From IMG/VR virus record IMGVR_UViG_3300049846_002562, positions 1-59,791 of that record: a stretch of 59,791 nucleotides of DNA; one strand, written 5' to 3'. The translations under genes were made by a program, and so were the position numbers. Under the pieces are notes generated by a model, which saw only the letters and a list, made by a program, of their open reading frames with translations, was not told the DNA's origin and ran no database searches. Shown here one piece after another: positions 52,985 to 59,791 of the stretch (the stretch's first letter is position 1; each line of letters opens with the position of its first letter). The DNA comes from a virus.

Positions 52985-53692
52985 TTACACCCCTACAGGA
53001 CAGACACCAAGTTCACGTGGCCCGTACGGACAGTACCGGCACGTCTGCTTTGTTGGATTGGGGCGGAAGTGTTTGTCGTTGTATAGCTTCTGAACGCGCT
53101 GATCGAAGTGATCAACGAATTTCAGAGCCCGATCTTTGTTGTAGTTGATGGCTTTGACGTGGCCTTCGTCAACGTACCAGAGCTCGGTACGGATGAAATC
53201 GAAGTAAGGAAATTTGAGCGTGGCGCAGGCTGCATACAGCTGCGTCTGCTGGATGTGCTCGATGGCTTTGTACATGGACTTGCCGGACTTGTAATCGCCG
53301 ACGATCAGCGTGCCGGTGTCGTCGTCGAATACAAGAAAGTCGAGCTTTGACCAGAGCCAAACGTCGTCACGGGAGCATTCAAACCAGTCTTTGTCGAAGA
53401 ACCAATTGTCTTCGGCAGTGGCCTGGTTATTGGCGTACAGCAGTTGCAGGTTTTCCAGCGCCGGCTCAAACACATCGAGCTTTTTGGCTTCGTTCTTTTC
53501 CAGAGTCTCGGTGCCTTTGACGTAGGCTTCTAAGTTGTTATGGATCCGGTTACCGCGTTCCATGGGGTTGTCAGGCGGTCGTTCCGGTTCGGGAATGCGG
53601 TCAATGTATTGGAGTTTGAAGCGGAAAGCGCAGGTCTCGTACTTGGTGAGTTTGCTGAAAGACCAGTTAATTGGCTTTGCTTCAGTGGACAT
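52985..53692 (-). CDS. Cas4/RecB-like PD-(D/E)xK nuclease with Fe-S cysteines (235 aa)
   Basis: Motifs in order: Cys21, GNRIH (His51), WSKLDFL (Asp118), VGDYKSGK (Asp133, Lys135), QQTQLYA, and the C-terminal cluster CRYCPYGPRELGVC (Cys218, 221, 231). Four Cys in this layout bind an iron-sulfur cluster in Cas4- and AddB-type exonucleases. There is no CRISPR gene nearby, so a role in phage replication or recombination, possibly 5' end processing, is likely. Confidence 0.85.
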   Translation of the reverse strand: MSTEAKPINWSFSKLTKYETCAFRFKLQYIDRIPEPERPPDNPMERGNRIHNNLEAYVKGTETLEKNEAKKLDVFEPALENLQLLYANNQATAEDNWFFDKDWFECSRDDVWLWSKLDFLVFDDDTGTLIVGDYKSGKSMYKAIEHIQQTQLYAACATLKFPYFDFIRTELWYVDEGHVKAINYNKDRALKFVDHFDQRVQKLYNDKHFRPNPTKQTCRYCPYGPRELGVCPVGV

Positions 53693-53906
53693 GCGCTTGC
53701 TCCAGTTTTTCGTCCGTTTCTACCAGTGTCGCTTTCCCTTTCAGGTTGTTGCGCAGGTATACATTGAACAGGGTGTGTATTCCGTTGGGTTTCAGCTGAT
53801 ACTCACGGGCTTTGACGGCGGCTTCTTGCGGGCTGGCAGCGCGCAGATCGATCGCCCAAATCACGCGGTATTCCGTTTGATCGTCGTCGTTAAATTCTTC
53901 AGTCAC
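53682..53906 (-). CDS. Hypothetical small protein (74 aa)
   Basis: A small protein with the pattern YRVIWAIDLRAASPQEAAVKAREYQL, which occurs in many small phage and plasmid proteins of unknown function. It overlaps the nuclease start by 11 bases and the primase-helicase by 8. ATG start without a strong binding site; translation probably coupled. Confidence 0.65.
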   Translation of the reverse strand: MTEEFNDDDQTEYRVIWAIDLRAASPQEAAVKAREYQLKPNGIHTLFNVYLRNNLKGKATLVETDEKLEQAHVH

Positions 53907-56301
53907 GGGTTACACCACGCAGTTTGACGACTTTGTCGGTCTTGTCAGTCACTTCGATTGGGAATTCCGGCGCTGTCCAGTTGACCATGATGCCACGATG
54001 GCGCTCGGACGGTTTACCGGGCATACGATGCTGCCGGTCAACGTCAAGGCCAATGGCTTTGTAGTGGCGTTTGCGCCAGGTCTTGCTGTCTTGGAAATAG
54101 CGGTTGTCGGTAATCAGCGTGCGGAACAGGATGAACACCTGTTCTTCCGTGAGCAGCATGACTTCGCCTTTCTCAGCATTTTGCTGGCACTGGGCAATTA
54201 GCGACTTGTAAATCAACAACGGGTTGAAACGGTTGTGGAAGTCAGCCGCGGCTTCATTGTCAGACGGCGTCCGGTCGATGAAGAATTGCAGGTCGCCATG
54301 GATAATGGCTTCGGCGATCAGCTGGTTAATGCCGGTAGTGGCTTCGTGAATGTCGACTTTGGCTTGGCTGTCGATCACTTTTGACGCTGCGATGCGGTCA
54401 ACCGGCCAACGGTGCAGAACGTCGGCGAAAGCGTCCAGCTCAGTACCCTCAGACAAGGCGTACAGCTCGTTGGGAGTGTATATGATCTTGTTTTCTTGCC
54501 GGTTGGCGATGTTGAAACGGCGGTCGTCGTCGGTGATATTGACTGGCGTGCGCTCGTTGGAGTTGAAAATGAAGTTGCTGTAGCTCGGTGCTGCGTAGGT
54601 TTTGATGCCTTTCTGGTTGATCTCAATCGGGCTGTCAGTGATCCAGTGCTTGAGCTTGGCCATTAAGTCGGAGTGGTTGTCGACCGCTTTGGTATCGGAT
54701 TCTTCAAATACTACGAACAGCGTGTTCTCAAGGAACGCGTTGAATTGGTTGGTAACCTGCCCGAATTGCACGACTTTGACGTGCTCAGGGCCGAACAGCG
54801 GTGTCAGCACGGCGCGGATGAACATGGACTTACCCGTACCAGACGCGCCGTGCAGCACCCACGCAGCCCCGCTTTTGGAGCGTGTCTGGAAAATAAACGC
54901 CAGCCAGTTGATATAGTGAATCAGCAGGTCGTCGTCTGGGTTGCCCAGCATTGACCGGATGGTTTTGTTTATGGCCGGCGGGATTTCGTGCAGTTTGGAA
55001 ACGCTTTCAGTGGTTTTGGGTTTCATCATGTAATCCGAAGCGCGAAACGTGTTGATCAGAGTACCACCAGGCATGTATTGAATGTCGCTTTGCGGGTCGA
55101 ATACGACTTCCACGTGGGGCAGAAAGCCTTTGTGCGGAATGCTCCACTCGTTGAGCCAGCCTTTGGCGGGCGTTTCGCTGGAGTTGTTGAGATCCAGTTT
55201 GCGGGTGACTGGCGAATACTGCCCGATGTAAACTGCGGACGAACGATTTGTTGCGTAGAACGCAAAGACGTCAGCGTCTTCGTCCAATGGCGCTGACGCT
55301 ACCGTTTTTGGGGCGGTTTTTTTTAATGTTTTGTAGAGCTCCGGCGCAGCTTCGTCCGTACGTAAGAACGGCTCGCCTTTGAAATTGCCGATAAGGCCGG
55401 GATTTCGCAGGTCGATGTAATAAGCGTAGCTATCGCCCCCATTGAGATTGAACCGGAGAAAGTGTTCACCTGACTGGCGAACACCATGAACCTCGCATTC
55501 AGCGGCATCCAGCATGACTTCAACGCCGTTATGCGTTTGGATATTGTAGTCAAGTGGCGGCTCGTTGAGTTTCGCACGGAGTTCATTGATCTTTACTCGG
55601 ATGTCATGATGGGTGATGGCTTCAAACAGCGGTATCGCAAGCGATGGCGTCTTTTTCTTGACCAGCGTAAACGCTTTGTCTTTGCTGATTTTCGGTGTGA
55701 AACCGGCGCAGATTGGTGGCGCGATATAGATGATTTTGGAGCAGTCCGCGACAGTGCGATCCAACGGCCAACGCAGTGCTTGCAGCGAGTCAGTCAGTGA
55801 CAGGCTTTTGGCCAGTGCAGGTACTTTGAAGTTCAAGTGCTCAAACCATTGCTTGAGCACTTTCTCCGGCACCGGCGTTTTCAGCAGCATGAAGATGTGG
55901 CCAGACCAGTGTGTCGTGTCAGGTTTGAACATCGACGCAGATGGCTGCACGATGTAGCTGACGTTCTGGCACGTGTCGGGCAGGTACTTTTTAACCACGT
56001 CTTCATGGTCTTTGGCATCGACTTTGTCGAAGTCAAAGCATACCCAGGTGCGGTCATTCTTGATCGTCTTGCCTGCACGCGATTCATCGACCAACGGATG
56101 CTGCAAGTGACCGCTGAACAAACAGCGATTGTGCTTTGCAGCATCGATCAGCGCTGCATGGAAATCCTGCAGCGTTTCGATCTCTACGTTATGGGAAGTA
56201 ACCCGACTGACAAGCGGATAGGGCTTGCTGATAAGTTTGCCGTTTTGGATTGCGAATGTCTTGGTAAGCGGAACGCGTGCGCTTAAAAAAACCAAGTGCA
56301 T
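53899..56301 (-). CDS. Primase-helicase, SF3/D5-type (800 aa)
   Basis: The ATG at 56301 follows AGGAATTATCT; the longer frame (to 56352) is unlikely. The N-terminal half has a primase-type Asp pair (WVCFDFDKVD, Asp90 and Asp92) and a further conserved-looking TDSLQALRWPLDRTV segment, as in archaeo-eukaryotic primases. The C-terminal half is a superfamily 3 helicase: Walker A GASGTGKS (about 485-492), Walker B FVVFEES, and NSNERTPVNI after it as the sensor. One protein can thus prime and unwind at the phage fork. Confidence 0.85.
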   Translation of the reverse strand: MHLVFLSARVPLTKTFAIQNGKLISKPYPLVSRVTSHNVEIETLQDFHAALIDAAKHNRCLFSGHLQHPLVDESRAGKTIKNDRTWVCFDFDKVDAKDHEDVVKKYLPDTCQNVSYIVQPSASMFKPDTTHWSGHIFMLLKTPVPEKVLKQWFEHLNFKVPALAKSLSLTDSLQALRWPLDRTVADCSKIIYIAPPICAGFTPKISKDKAFTLVKKKTPSLAIPLFEAITHHDIRVKINELRAKLNEPPLDYNIQTHNGVEVMLDAAECEVHGVRQSGEHFLRFNLNGGDSYAYYIDLRNPGLIGNFKGEPFLRTDEAAPELYKTLKKTAPKTVASAPLDEDADVFAFYATNRSSAVYIGQYSPVTRKLDLNNSSETPAKGWLNEWSIPHKGFLPHVEVVFDPQSDIQYMPGGTLINTFRASDYMMKPKTTESVSKLHEIPPAINKTIRSMLGNPDDDLLIHYINWLAFIFQTRSKSGAAWVLHGASGTGKSMFIRAVLTPLFGPEHVKVVQFGQVTNQFNAFLENTLFVVFEESDTKAVDNHSDLMAKLKHWITDSPIEINQKGIKTYAAPSYSNFIFNSNERTPVNITDDDRRFNIANRQENKIIYTPNELYALSEGTELDAFADVLHRWPVDRIAASKVIDSQAKVDIHEATTGINQLIAEAIIHGDLQFFIDRTPSDNEAAADFHNRFNPLLIYKSLIAQCQQNAEKGEVMLLTEEQVFILFRTLITDNRYFQDSKTWRKRHYKAIGLDVDRQHRMPGKPSERHRGIMVNWTAPEFPIEVTDKTDKVVKLRGVTRD

Positions 56302-56375
56302 AGATAATTCCTGAAGTGAAGTTGATGGATAGGGCCGACATTCATTTTGCACCTATCCGAGTCGTTTTGCAACGG

Positions 56376-56684
56376 TTACCCCATCACGGGAAGCGTGCCT
56401 TGTACGGCTTCAATTGCCGGGTTAACGAAACCTTTACTGTTGCCAAGAGCAAACAGCGCGCCCGGGCCGTTGCCTTCGTCGTCTTGCGACGGCGCCCAGA
56501 TGTCGCCGTTGTCGAGCTCGACCCAAAGTGCACCGTCAAACGCAGTGTCTTCAAGGTCATTGGCTTTGATTTCAGCGCGAGTGGGATACCAGGCTTTGAC
56601 GATGGTGCGGCCGACGAGCGCATCTTTGGCGGCGTCAGACCAGTATTTCAGGCGTTTTGCAGGGGTGGAAAGATCAGCAGTCAC
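56376..56684 (-). CDS. Hypothetical small protein (102 aa)
   Basis: GTG start, with GGGAGCAATCC as binding site. The protein combines a helical N-terminus (TPAKRLKYWSDAAKDALVG) with a beta segment (DGALWVELDNGDIWAPSQDD). The D-G-D and E-D motifs could bind metal. It is not a recognised family. A 74-base gap separates it from the primase-helicase start. Confidence 0.55.
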   Translation of the reverse strand: MTADLSTPAKRLKYWSDAAKDALVGRTIVKAWYPTRAEIKANDLEDTAFDGALWVELDNGDIWAPSQDDEGNGPGALFALGNSKGFVNPAIEAVQGTLPVMG

Positions 56685-56699
56685 GGATTGCTCCCAGAG

Positions 56700-56894
56700 T
56701 TAATTGGTGGTGGTCCACACCGTCGTGCGTTCGATGGTGTGATAACGGGTGAAAACACGGATACGGCGCACGTCGGTATTGGCTTTAAGTTCGTTGAGCT
56801 TTGTTTCCAAATCCGTATCAGTTTCGATACGGATCAAACCGCCGTCGCTGCCACGATCGCCGGCGTACTGGACTTCGATGATGGCCGTACACAT
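56700..56894 (-). CDS. Hypothetical small protein (64 aa)
   Basis: A small alpha/beta protein (TAIIEVQYAGDRGSDGGLIR, then LETKLNELKANTDVRRIRVF). Ends just before the GTG of the next gene. Family not recognised; the short spacing to both neighbours supports it being real. Confidence 0.55.
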   Translation of the reverse strand: MCTAIIEVQYAGDRGSDGGLIRIETDTDLETKLNELKANTDVRRIRVFTRYHTIERTTVWTTTN

Positions 56895-56897
56895 GGC

Positions 56898-57536
56898 TTA
56901 TTGCTTCGCTTGCTTGGCGTCGAAACGATCGTCCAGGAATTTGATGACTCCAGCCAATTCTTCTTCGCGCTGTTTGATCATCGCTTGGACTTGCTTGGTT
57001 TGGAATTTGCGGGCTTTCAGTTCTTCGATGGCTTGTTCTTCAAGAACAAGTACAGCATCGATTTCTTGATTGTCCATGTATTCGATGTTGTTGCCGTTGA
57101 GGTAATAGCGTTGTTCAAATTTCATGGATTGTTCCTTGGTGGTGGGTGAAACGGTGGGTAAAAGGGTTACTCCGTAAATAAAATTACGTGTGAACGGTGC
57201 TTGTTGAGCAGTTCCGCCAGACCAATAGCCGGACTTTGTGCATTGAAGTAAAAGATCGTTAGCTGTTATTTTTGGCTTTGAAACACGCGTTGATACGGAC
57301 TGGGGAGAGTTGGTAAAGATGTCTGAGTAATACCACTCAATCGTGCCATCACGATAACAAAAACCGTATTTACACCCTGTACAATTGTCAGATACGTATA
57401 CGTCAGTAGTGAAAGCTTTTGTTCGACTGCGCATGAATGCTTCTAACGCTTCTATGTTGTCGAACGACGCCGCTTCGTCAACCATACCGATGTTAGAAAA
57501 ATGGAATACAAATGCTCGTGCTACTGGTGTGGTCAT
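56898..57536 (-). CDS. Hypothetical protein, possibly with an internal start (212 aa)
   Basis: The N-terminal part has a cysteine pair (DNCTGCKYGFC, residues ~50-60). The last 75 residues from 57125 (MKFEQRYYLNGNN) are preceded by AAGGAAC, a strong internal binding site, so they may be made as a separate protein; this C-terminal part is a helix-rich coiled coil (EQAIEELKARKFQTKQVQ). The stretch between (about residues 115-137) is less protein-like. The full-length product and a 75-aa internal product are both possible. Confidence 0.5.
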   Translation of the reverse strand: MTTPVARAFVFHFSNIGMVDEAASFDNIEALEAFMRSRTKAFTTDVYVSDNCTGCKYGFCYRDGTIEWYYSDIFTNSPQSVSTRVSKPKITANDLLLQCTKSGYWSGGTAQQAPFTRNFIYGVTLLPTVSPTTKEQSMKFEQRYYLNGNNIEYMDNQEIDAVLVLEEQAIEELKARKFQTKQVQAMIKQREEELAGVIKFLDDRFDAKQAKQ

Positions 57537-57793
57537 GTTTTACTCTCGTATTTGGCTAGGATGGAGTTAAGAACAAGAAGGTCAACAACTAGGTATGTGG
57601 CATTAGGCTTTATCTGACTACGCAACTCCGCAATCAGCGCGGCCTTTTCTGCCAGAAGTTCTTTCTCGCGGGCTTCGGCAATGTCGGCTATGTCGCTCTT
57701 GGCATAATCGTATCCGCAATGCTTGTTGCTTCCGTCGCGTGATATATCATCATACGGATTCGGCAAAGACAAAATCTGTTCACGAACACCCAT
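57533..57793 (-). CDS. Small paralogous protein A (86 aa)
   Basis: The ATG at 57793 shares a base with the stop of the preceding gene (TGATG). The N-terminus GVREQILSLPNP, the helix ADIAEAREKELLAEKAAL and the C-terminus NSILAKYESKT are repeated in the gene at 58484-58780. These two are therefore paralogues. Mostly helical; function unknown. Confidence 0.6.
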   Translation of the reverse strand: MGVREQILSLPNPYDDISRDGSNKHCGYDYAKSDIADIAEAREKELLAEKAALIAELRSQIKPNATYLVVDLLVLNSILAKYESKT

Positions 57794-57978
57794 CACGCAC
57801 CGCCTTTTAATTCAACATAGCTTCTACATGTTTCGCTGTCATCACTAACGGCAATTGGCGCGTTAGGTTTTCCCCACCACTTTTCAGCCTCTGCCTTCAC
57901 CTTATCTGTGAGCATTAAAGGACAGCTTGCGTTTCCACAGGCCGCATTGCAGAATGTCATATCTCTAAAGCACATCAT
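57793..57978 (-). CDS. Small cysteine-containing protein (61 aa)
   Basis: The ATG at 57978 shares a base with the preceding stop. Cys residues CNAACGNASC (and a later CRSY) suggest zinc binding, followed by a helical segment (KAEAEKWWG). The protein ends in VELKGGA, whose codons contain the repeated junction sequence with the binding site for the next gene. Function unknown. Confidence 0.6.
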   Translation of the reverse strand: MMCFRDMTFCNAACGNASCPLMLTDKVKAEAEKWWGKPNAPIAVSDDSETCRSYVELKGGA

Positions 57979-58487
57979 CACGCACCGCCTTGCAGATAGG
58001 CGCGAATGTCGCGGAGTAGGATTTCTAAATTTTCGCCATCGCCTACTTCATCAATTCTGCCTATTAAATCATTCCGCTTCATGGCATCACGCAACGCCAC
58101 GCGCTCGGCATCGGCTTTCGGCACAAACGGCAACAGCGTGTCATGCGGAATCGGCTTGCCAGTTGCGCTTGCTGAAAGGTTGTCAAGGACGGGAACAAGG
58201 TTAGACTGTCCGTTCCATAGCGCACCGACAACTTGATAGACTTCGCCACACACGGCACAGCCATCGGCATCGGCTTTCGGTGGGCGGGCGTAGAGAAGAC
58301 TTCCATCTTCAATGTCGCAGAACCAAAGGAAAAGCCCTGCTTTGCCGTCATTCATGCGTTGCATTTCGGCAGTCATTTTCATGCCAACAGGCTCGGCATC
58401 GGCTTTTGTTCGTGTGGTGACAATGTAAAACACTACTTCGTCAGGGTTGATGTTGTTTTCTGCGTATTTTCCAGTAATGGTCATCAT
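57978..58487 (-). CDS. Hypothetical protein with KADAE repeats (169 aa)
   Basis: Contains three copies of a KADAE/KADAD peptide (TKADAEPVG, PKADADGCAV, PKADAERVALR). Between them are a beta-rich part (EVVFYIVTTRT, then FLWFCDIEDG) and a CAVCG pair. It ends in RAYLQGGA, the same C-terminal word as the gene at 58938-59246. The repeats link it to that gene. Overlaps its upstream neighbour by 4 bases. Function unknown. Confidence 0.6.
   Translation of the reverse strand: MMTITGKYAENNINPDEVVFYIVTTRTKADAEPVGMKMTAEMQRMNDGKAGLFLWFCDIEDGSLLYARPPKADADGCAVCGEVYQVVGALWNGQSNLVPVLDNLSASATGKPIPHDTLLPFVPKADAERVALRDAMKRNDLIGRIDEVGDGENLEILLRDIRAYLQGGA
58092..58121. repeat. Dispersed repeat encoding PKADAERVAL, copy 1
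   Basis: A 30-base segment that recurs at 59043-59072 with one mismatch. Shorter related copies lie at about 58266-58280, 58391-58406 and 59111-59130. On the minus strand it encodes PKADAERVAL. Confidence 0.9.
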
Positions 58488-58780
58488 GGCTTGGCCTCGT
58501 ATTTGTCAAGAATTGCGTCAATGCGGTGCGCGTCAGTTAGGTTGCACCAATTAAGCCCGCTCAACTCAGCAATCAGCGCGGCCTGTTTCGCCCTTTCTTG
58601 ATTCAGGTCAAACTGGTATTCGGTTGCTGTGAACAGCACTTTGTTTTCCAGTTCGGTAATTTTCGCCAAAAGTTCTTTCTCGCGGGCTTCGGCTATGTCG
58701 GCGGCTTGTTTCAGAGCAATGTTAAACCCTAACTTATTCGGCGGGCAGGGTATCGCCATAATCTGTTCACGAACACTCAT
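58484..58780 (-). CDS. Small paralogous protein B (98 aa)
   Basis: The start at 58780 (MSVREQIMAIPCP) overlaps the stop of the small membrane protein gene by 4 bases (ATGA). It is a paralogue of the gene at 57533-57793: SVREQIMAIP, AADIAEAREKELLA, and the end LDKYEAKP. It has a longer helical middle than its partner. Function unknown. Confidence 0.6.
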   Translation of the reverse strand: MSVREQIMAIPCPPNKLGFNIALKQAADIAEAREKELLAKITELENKVLFTATEYQFDLNQERAKQAALIAELSGLNWCNLTDAHRIDAILDKYEAKP

Positions 58781-58938
58781 AACGCACCACCTTTTGAAGC
58801 GCGACCAAAGAAAAACGCGCAACCTGTATAAAGCGCGGCGGCAAGCGAATATTTATAGTTTCCGCCTGACGCGCCAAGCGCGGTAATTGCTTGGAAAAAA
58901 AACACAATAGTAAATAAAACGAACGGGTATATTTTCAT
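58777..58938 (-). CDS. Small two-pass membrane protein (53 aa)
   Basis: The ATG at 58938 (MKIYPFVLFTIVFFF) shares a base with the stop of the upstream gene. Two hydrophobic segments (residues ~3-22 and 31-46) and a short basic tail ending ASKGGAL. It is too short for a signal peptide plus protein, so both segments probably span the membrane. Function unknown. Confidence 0.6.
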   Translation of the reverse strand: MKIYPFVLFTIVFFFQAITALGASGGNYKYSLAAALYTGCAFFFGRASKGGAL

Positions 58939-59246
58939 CACGCACCGCCTTGCAGATAGGTATGGACGGCCCATAACACTTCTTCGGCATCTTGAAGTGG
59001 GTTCTCTGTGTCGCCCTTGAGCCATTTGTCAACATCGGCCAACAACGCCACGCGCTCGGCATCGGCCTTCGGAAATATACCTTGCTCAATTAGCCATTCG
59101 CCCATTGCTTCGCGCTCGGCATCTTTCGGCATGGCTAGGGCTTCTTCCACGGCTTCCCATTGCGCTAATGGGATTTCAACACAATCACCCATGTCAAGCG
59201 AATTGCATTTCATCAGCGCCTGTTCAATCGCTTCATTCCTGTTCAT
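58938..59246 (-). CDS. Hypothetical protein with KADAE repeat (102 aa)
   Basis: Helical, acidic protein containing FPKADAERVALLADVDKW and a related PKDAEREAMGEW segment; ends in VHTYLQGGA, the same C-terminal word as the gene at 57978-58487. ATG overlaps the preceding stop by 4 bases. Function unknown. Confidence 0.6.
   Translation of the reverse strand: MNRNEAIEQALMKCNSLDMGDCVEIPLAQWEAVEEALAMPKDAEREAMGEWLIEQGIFPKADAERVALLADVDKWLKGDTENPLQDAEEVLWAVHTYLQGGA
59043..59072. repeat. Dispersed repeat encoding PKADAERVAL, copy 2
   Basis: Matches copy 1 (58092-58121) at 29 of 30 bases. It lies in the same reading frame relative to its gene as copy 1, which indicates a mobile or duplicated protein-coding segment rather than a regulatory one. 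Confidence 0.9.
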
Positions 59247-59521
59247 GTGGATTCCTTTGTGGCTTCAAGCATGGCTTTGTAAACCGCTACCGCCAAGCCA
59301 ATATCTTCATGCTCAGTTTCGCCATCACCATAAAGTGCGCCAGCCAAACACATAGCCCTTGTCGGCTCTCTAGGCACAATCACCAAGCCCTGCGACTCGA
59401 TACGGGCAAGGACGGCTTGCTCGGTAGCGTCAACAACGGCTGTCTGACTATGTGAGAGAATGCAATTGCGGCGGTCAATCGCCATCTTTTCTTCGTGTGT
59501 CATCGGCACATATGCGCTCAT
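59243..59521 (-). CDS. Hypothetical small protein (92 aa)
   Basis: A small protein with SAYVPMTHEEKMAIDRR at its start and a helical middle (DATEQAVLARIESQGLV), then REPTRAMCLAGALYGDGE near residue 52-68. The PREPT...M...G pattern is seen in small phage proteins of unknown function. Overlaps both neighbours by 4 bases (ATGA). Confidence 0.6.
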   Translation of the reverse strand: MSAYVPMTHEEKMAIDRRNCILSHSQTAVVDATEQAVLARIESQGLVIVPREPTRAMCLAGALYGDGETEHEDIGLAVAVYKAMLEATKEST

Positions 59522-59790
59522 TTTGCAAATCCTTTGGCCAGGGCAGCTTTAATGTCATCGCGTGCTGTTTCACTGTCACCGTACATGGCCCACAGACGTG
59601 TGCCATCATTACACGTAACGCGCAGCGGCTGCAGATCTAGGATAGCCGTAATCACGGCTTCTTCGTCGAACACGGGCGTAGCTATGGCGGTAACGTGATC
59701 AACAACAGCACGCAGGCCGGCAGCGTGGGATTCAGTTTTGGCACCAATGCCAAAACGGCGCGAGAATTCCAGGCGTGCTGTGTAATACAG
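59518..59790 (-). CDS. Hypothetical protein, N-terminus outside window
   Basis: The minus-strand frame is open from the right edge to a TGA at 59518-59520, overlapping the next start by 4 bases. The visible 90 residues contain LYYTARLEFSRRFGIGAK, LRVTCNDGTRLWAMYGD and the end ALAKGFAK. No motif of known function. It belongs to the same coupled array. Confidence 0.65.
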   Translation of the reverse strand: MYYTARLEFSRRFGIGAKTESHAAGLRAVVDHVTAIATPVFDEEAVITAILDLQPLRVTCNDGTRLWAMYGDSETARDDIKAALAKGFAK

Positions 59791-59791
59791 A

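Noticed and set aside
52985-53692. CRISPR adaptation gene cas4
   Set aside because: The nuclease is Cas4-like, but there is no repeat array and no cas1 or cas2 nearby; such nucleases are common in phage replication modules.
1-59791. Prophage or temperate lifestyle
   Set aside because: No integrase, excisionase, repressor or attachment site was recognised; the rest of the genome is not visible, so this cannot be settled.

Overview
The window is part of the genome of a tailed bacteriophage of a Gram-negative host; both ends cut through genes. Evidence for a phage is the contiguous lysis, packaging, portal, scaffold, capsid and tail set on the plus strand and a replication set on the minus strand. 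A Gram-negative host follows from an overlapping spanin pair (inner-membrane spanin plus lipoprotein). No tape measure, tail tube or tail sheath gene is visible. The portal looks P22-like and the capsid protein looks like the N4 gp56/DUF4043 family, so a short-tailed (podovirus-like) particle is likely, but this is inference. No integrase, repressor, tRNA or CRISPR array was recognised. The sequence is GC-rich, with a few lower-GC genes and gene segments.

Plus strand, 1-38100 (virion and lysis genes). 1-7080: tail fibre and receptor-binding region, ending in a glycine-rich tip protein and a small fibre-associated protein. 7092-9038: lysis cassette (M15 endolysin, two small membrane proteins as holin candidates, i-spanin, o-spanin). 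9035-14488: small and large terminase, portal, scaffold, closed by a strong terminator. 14689-16209: major capsid protein and a probable decoration protein, followed by two mutually exclusive hairpins of which the second is a terminator. 16327-27515: head-tail connector and tail/internal virion genes. 27535-38100: one 3521-codon gene for a giant internal virion protein with a zinc-metallopeptidase HExxH motif and a C-terminal region like large-polyvalent-protein domain LPD38.

38472-38771 is an AT-rich intergenic segment with seven copies of a TGTCACA heptamer, four in one orientation on one side of a TA-rich core and three inverted on the other: the best candidate for a replication origin or operator cluster.

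Minus strand, 38097-59790 (early and replication genes, transcribed right to left). It encodes a family A DNA polymerase with proofreading domain, an SF3 primase-helicase, an SNF2-like helicase, a Cas4/RecB-like nuclease with an Fe-S cysteine set, a VRR-NUC-like nuclease, a DnaQ-like exonuclease, a probable ssDNA-binding protein, a DUF932 protein, a TIM-barrel endonuclease IV-like protein, a possible Nmad5 nucleotide-modification protein and a Tad2-like anti-Thoeris protein. Between them lie many small, mostly unrecognised genes with 1-8 base overlaps. The right end (56.4-59.8 kb) is an array of small genes that share a repeated junction sequence and a dispersed repeat encoding the peptide KADAE. 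A 257-base intergenic stretch at 52508-52764 folds into several hairpins, one with a GNRA tetraloop, and may be a structured RNA.

Standout observations: the TGTCACA array, a 20-bp tandem duplication that appears to have fused two overlapping genes, the Tad2 homologue, the mosaic giant protein, the structured intergenic RNA candidate, and the repeat-linked small-gene array.
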